From: Bacteroidota bacterium
GTDB lineage: Bacteria > Bacteroidota > Bacteroidia > AKYH767-A > OLB10
Assembly (NCBI GenBank): GCA_016713525.1
Contig: JADJOZ010000009.1
Coordinates: 62,001 to 126,000 of the forward strand
Direction of reading: 5' to 3'
Length of the DNA: 64,000 bases
In this document: positions 60,903 through 64,000 of the stretch, one piece after another
Position numbering within the stretch: position 1 is the stretch's first letter
Layout of the letters: each line of letters opens with the position of its first letter
Made by a program: the position numbers and the translations under genes
The notes under the pieces: model-generated
Seen by the model: the letters and a program-made list of their open reading frames with translations, nothing else
What the model was told of the DNA's origin: nothing
Database searches by the model: none

Positions 60903-61316
60903 ATGTCAATTCAATCTCATTTGTTACTCATCAGTTTTATTGCAGCACTTTCATTCTGGAATCAGGCACCTGAAACAACCATCAATGATCAGGAAGATCC
61001 TTATGCTGAATGTTTAAAGAAATCGAGTTCTGAATGGGGATCTAATTGTGGAAGTTGTTACAATTCCTCCAAAAGCTATCGCATCAATCTTAAAAACGTG
61101 TGCAAAGAAAGTCTCGATGTAAAGGTTGCTGTTCAGGAGCGCACTATGAGATGGAAAACCTACAATCAACTGAATATGGCACCCGGTGACTCAATCAGCG
61201 GTTATGCCTGTGAAGGAACCGGTAAATATGTTTTCTGGACTCGAAAAGCAGGTGATAAAACTATTGTGTTTCCAACTGATGCTGAAATTGAACAACAATT
61301 CACTCCCGGAAAATAA
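60903..61316 (+). CDS. Small Cys-containing secreted protein of unknown function
   Basis: The 137-residue protein has a short hydrophobic N-terminus (LLLISFIAALSFW), probably a signal peptide or anchor. Five Cys residues follow (YAECLKK, SNCGSCYNSS, NVCKES, YACEGTG), consistent with disulfides in an extracytoplasmic domain. I do not recognise the family. It lies 32 bp after the TPR gene and probably shares its transcript. It converges with the beta-CASP gene, with 4 bp between. The frame is intact. Confidence 0.7.
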   Translation: MSIQSHLLLISFIAALSFWNQAPETTINDQEDPYAECLKKSSSEWGSNCGSCYNSSKSYRINLKNVCKESLDVKVAVQERTMRWKTYNQLNMAPGDSISGYACEGTGKYVFWTRKAGDKTIVFPTDAEIEQQFTPGK

Positions 61317-61320
61317 CCTG

Positions 61321-62724
61321 TTATAATTCTACCGATTCCCCTTTTTCAGGAATCACAATATGCCTGTATCCAGTGTCCAATAATTTTTCTTTGAATTCAA
61401 CCATAACTTCATATTCTCCGTGCACAAGAAATATTTTTTTCACTTGTTTCACATCCTGACAAGAGAGATACTGAATCATTTCACTATAATCGGCATGCGC
61501 ACTGTAGGCATCAATGACTTCAACTCTGGCCTTCACTTTATAGGTCTCACCAAAAATTCGCACTTCGGGTGCACCTGCACCTAGCCTGCCACCCAAACTT
61601 GTAGGGGTACAATAACCCACAATTAAAATGGTATTATTAGCACTGGAAATTACATTTTTAATATGATGCTTAATTCTTCCGGCTTCAGCCATTCCGGAAG
61701 CTGAGATTATTATGCATGGTTCTTTAAGCAAATTAATCGCTTTCGATTCTTCAACATCACTCACAAAATGCAGATTCTTAAAATAAAATGGGCGCTGATC
61801 GCCTTTTTTCATATAGTCACGCAATTCTTTGTTGAAACATTCTATGTGATCTTCCACCACGCGTGTAGTTTGTACCGATAAGGGGCTATCTACATATACT
61901 TTTATAGGGGGCAAAATACCCTGATGTTCCATTCTGTCGAGGGCATAAATTAATTCTTGGGTACGGTCAAGACTGAAAGCTGGGATTACCAGCTTACCTC
62001 CTTTTTCAACACAAGTTTCAATCACTGCAGCTAATAATCTGCCTTCAGCATTTTTTACAGGTTCATGGAGGCGATTCCCATAGGTAGATTCACAAATCAC
62101 ATAGTCGGCTTGCGGAAAGGGTGCCGGTTTACGGAGGATCTGATCTCCGGGGCGACCAATATCGGCTGAGAAAAACAACCGCTTTTCATGTCCATCTTCA
62201 TTCACGACCATGCTTACAGCTGCAGAACCCAGTACATGCCCTGAATCGGTAAACAAAAATTTCACTTCATTATTAATTTCAAACCAGTTGTCGTAATCAA
62301 CCGGGTTAAAGAATTTCATTGCCTTAATTGCATCTTCTTCAGAATAAAGAGCAATCAGTGAAGATTCGCCTCTTCGTTTCCTTCTTTTATTGATGTAAAC
62401 AATATCTGCTTCCTGGATGGAGCCGCTATCTTCCAACATCAGTTTACAAAGATCAATAGTGGCTGGAGTCGCATATATTTTCCCTTTAAAACCATCCTTA
62501 ACAAGCTTTGGAATTAGTCCGGAATGATCGATATGGGCATGACTTAAAATAAGGATATCAACCTCAAACGGATTAAACCCAAAATGACGGTTTAATACAT
62601 CGGCTTCAGCACCCATCCCTTGAAAAAGGCCACAGTCGAGTAAAATTTTTAACCCTGAATTGGTGGTAATGAGATGTTTACTACCGGTTACAGTTCTGGC
62701 GGCACCATGGAAAGTGATTTTCAT
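61321..62724 (-). CDS. Metallo-beta-lactamase/beta-CASP RNase-like protein
   Basis: The 467-residue protein has the MBL zinc motif SHAHIDHSG near residue 60, the later ligands in DSGHVLGSA and SADIG, a beta-CASP insertion (about 190-390; IPAFSLDRTQELIYAL and SASGMAEAGRIKHHI), and the C-terminal RMMBL with DAYSAHADYSEM. This is the CPSF73/Ysh1-like branch of bacterial beta-CASP proteins, and RNA cleavage is the likely role. A substrate cannot be named. A candidate promoter lies 20 bp upstream of its start. The frame is intact. Confidence 0.92.
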   Translation of the reverse strand: MKITFHGAARTVTGSKHLITTNSGLKILLDCGLFQGMGAEADVLNRHFGFNPFEVDILILSHAHIDHSGLIPKLVKDGFKGKIYATPATIDLCKLMLEDSGSIQEADIVYINKRRKRRGESSLIALYSEEDAIKAMKFFNPVDYDNWFEINNEVKFLFTDSGHVLGSAAVSMVVNEDGHEKRLFFSADIGRPGDQILRKPAPFPQADYVICESTYGNRLHEPVKNAEGRLLAAVIETCVEKGGKLVIPAFSLDRTQELIYALDRMEHQGILPPIKVYVDSPLSVQTTRVVEDHIECFNKELRDYMKKGDQRPFYFKNLHFVSDVEESKAINLLKEPCIIISASGMAEAGRIKHHIKNVISSANNTILIVGYCTPTSLGGRLGAGAPEVRIFGETYKVKARVEVIDAYSAHADYSEMIQYLSCQDVKQVKKIFLVHGEYEVMVEFKEKLLDTGYRHIVIPEKGESVEL

Positions 62725-62743
62725 ATTAAACAGGTTGAAGGCA

Positions 62744-62751
62744 CAAATTTA
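62744..62751 (-). promoter_or_regulatory. Candidate -7 element for the beta-CASP gene
   Basis: On the minus strand it reads TAAATTTG, matching TAnnTTTG, 20 bp before the start codon. Confidence 0.45.
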
Positions 62752-62867
62752 GCATGAAGTGGCATTAATTCTCTAATTTATTAAAAATACCATTTACAGA
62801 TAAATAGAATTGCATTAATTTGCGAACGAAATGGGGTGTCTGAAATCCATTCAAATCAATTATAAAT

Positions 62868-63704
62868 ATGAAAAACTTAAATCTTGGAGTTCATTGTTCC
62901 GTTTCCGGAGGACTGGAACTTGCTTTTGAAGAGGCTAAAATTCTTGGCATTGATGCTATGCAGATATTTACCCGAAACCAACGCCAATGGAAAGCAAAAC
63001 CCATTGCTGTGGAAGAAAAAACTGCGTACAATCAGGCGGCTAAAGCATCGGCTATAAAATATATGTTTTCTCATTGCAGTTACCTGATAAATCTTGCTGC
63101 CGAGGTTCCCGATAACCGGGAAAAATCGATAACTGCTTTGACCGATGAAGTCATCCGTTGTACCGAATTAGGTCTTCAATATTGTGTCCTTCATCCGGGT
63201 GCAGCTGGATCGCAGGATTTCGGCACTGCCATTTCTAAAATTGCAGATGGTATAAATGAGGTTATTGCAGCTACACCGGAAAGTAAGGTGCTTATTTTAC
63301 TTGAAAATACAGCCGGACAAGGAACCAGTGTTGGTGGCAGTTTTGAAAATCTACGGGAAATATATCAGCAGGTTGATTCCAAACGTGTCGGTTTTTGCTT
63401 CGACACGTGCCATGCATTTGCAGCCGGTTATGATATCAGAACCAATTCCGGAGCAGATGATACCATGGATGCATTTGATAAAATTTTGGGGTTAAAAAAT
63501 CTTAAAGTTTTCCATTTAAATGATAGCAAAGGCGATTTGGGAACACATCTCGATCGTCACGACCATATAGGAAAAGGGAAATTGGGGATTGTGCCATTTC
63601 AATACATCATGAAACGATTCAGTGCAGTTCCAAAAGTCATTGAAACACCAAAAGAAGATGATTGGGATCAGGTGAATCTGGAATTGCTGAGATCGCTTGC
63701 TTAA
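62868..63704 (+). CDS. nfo: Deoxyribonuclease IV (AP endonuclease)
   Basis: The 278-residue enzyme cuts DNA 5' to abasic sites in base-excision repair. The TIM-barrel has the zinc ligands and signatures HCSVSGGLELA near the start, FTRNQRQWKAK, CVLHPGAAGSQ, LLENTAGQGTSVGG, RVGFCFDTCHAFAAGYDI and LNDSKGDLGTHLDRHDHIG, and the final Glu in VIETPKEDDWD. Length is typical. The gene is followed by the YbaB-family gene, 26 bp downstream. The frame is intact. Confidence 0.96.
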   Translation: MKNLNLGVHCSVSGGLELAFEEAKILGIDAMQIFTRNQRQWKAKPIAVEEKTAYNQAAKASAIKYMFSHCSYLINLAAEVPDNREKSITALTDEVIRCTELGLQYCVLHPGAAGSQDFGTAISKIADGINEVIAATPESKVLILLENTAGQGTSVGGSFENLREIYQQVDSKRVGFCFDTCHAFAAGYDIRTNSGADDTMDAFDKILGLKNLKVFHLNDSKGDLGTHLDRHDHIGKGKLGIVPFQYIMKRFSAVPKVIETPKEDDWDQVNLELLRSLA

Positions 63705-63730
63705 TTTATTAAATACTAAAATTATTAATT

Positions 63731-64000
63731 ATGGGAATGTTCGACATGCTGGGAAAGCTGGGGGAAGTCAAAAAGGCAATGGATGAAATCAAAGCACGAC
63801 TTGATACTGTTATGGTAGATGGAGAGGCTGGTGAAGGCAGTATCAGAGTGACAATGACCGGAAATCGTTTGGTGAAATCGATTGTTATTGCCGATAAGCT
63901 GATGGCACCCGACCGTAAGGAAGAGTTGCAGGAACTTTTAGAATTAGCAGTTAACAGAGCCTCTGAAAAGGCACAAAATGTTTCAGAAGCTGAAATGAAA
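63731..64000 (+). CDS. ybaB: YbaB/EbfC nucleoid-associated protein, C-terminus outside window
   Basis: The visible 90 residues begin MGMFDMLGKLGEVKKAMDEI, then DGEAGEGSIRVTMTGNRLVK and LMAPDRKEELQELLELAVNRA. This is the normal YbaB/EbfC pattern (helix, three-stranded sheet, helix) of about 100 residues. These dimers bind DNA and are usually linked with recR or dnaX; here the gene follows nfo by 26 bp. The last residues lie beyond the window edge. Confidence 0.9.
   Translation, partial: MGMFDMLGKLGEVKKAMDEIKARLDTVMVDGEAGEGSIRVTMTGNRLVKSIVIADKLMAPDRKEELQELLELAVNRASEKAQNVSEAEMK

Overview
The window looks like a chromosomal segment of a free-living Bacteroidota (Cytophagales/Chitinophagales/Flavobacteriales-like; I cannot place it lower). 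The reasons are a moderate-to-low GC, many secreted proteins ending in type IX secretion (T9SS) sorting domains with a YPNP-type motif, promoters of the Bacteroidota form (TTTN, about 19-20 bp, then TAnnTTTG), almost no Shine-Dalgarno sequences, and the gene content (mqnE, ddl-PASTA-rluD, cupin_8, reprolysin-like and pappalysin-like proteases). I saw no tRNA, rRNA, CRISPR array, insertion sequence or prophage.

Layout. 1-2.1 kb: a TPR/PD40 protein cut by the window edge and a 2-oxoacid dehydrogenase E2. 2.3-4.1 kb: a T9SS cargo protein. 4.3-8.7 kb: S1-domain protein, sigma-54 activator and hybrid histidine kinase, divergent from a coiled-coil lipoprotein at 8.9 kb. 9.9-15.6 kb: a three-gene unit (free-standing propeptide-like lipoprotein, metalloprotease, YCF48-type protein) and a GH18 chitinase. 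15.7-20.7 kb: AddB-like nuclease, small membrane protein, cupin/JmjC-like protein and an OmpR-type regulator. 21-24.5 kb: pappalysin-like protease and aminofutalosine synthase. 24.5-31.7 kb: an operon with a double-length D-Ala-D-Ala ligase, a PASTA protein, a T9SS cargo protein and rluD, then rdgB. 31.8-35.9 kb: a giant PKD-repeat cargo protein. 35.8-46.5 kb: a surface-polysaccharide locus (ABC exporter, three glycosyltransferases, FkbM methyltransferase, asparagine synthase, polytopic membrane protein). 46.6-53.7 kb: two tandem paralogous sugar-dehydrogenase/PKD cargo proteins. 53.9-64 kb: FKBP isomerase, S9 peptidase, histidine kinase, TolA-like protein, a cluster of three small secreted proteins, a beta-CASP RNase, endonuclease IV and a YbaB-family protein.

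How it fits together. About a third of the window encodes secreted, surface-attached or released proteins: proteases, a chitinase, a sugar dehydrogenase pair and adhesive PKD proteins. This suits an organism that lives by degrading polymers and coating itself with polysaccharide. The hybrid kinase and sigma-54 activator probably form one phosphorelay.

Sequence quality. At least 25 reading-frame breaks occur across the window. Most that I could resolve are one-base gains or losses in short A, T or G runs, and the protein continues in a neighbouring frame. A few are single-codon stops inside otherwise good frames. Essential genes are hit too, so the simplest reading is uncorrected long-read sequencing error rather than gene decay. 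I therefore annotate such genes over their full span and state where each break lies.

The observations most worth a second look are the propeptide-only lipoprotein in one operon with a matching metalloprotease, the fused tandem Ddl enzyme, the sigma-54 activator lacking its Walker B glutamate, and the Wzt-FkbM pairing in the polysaccharide locus.
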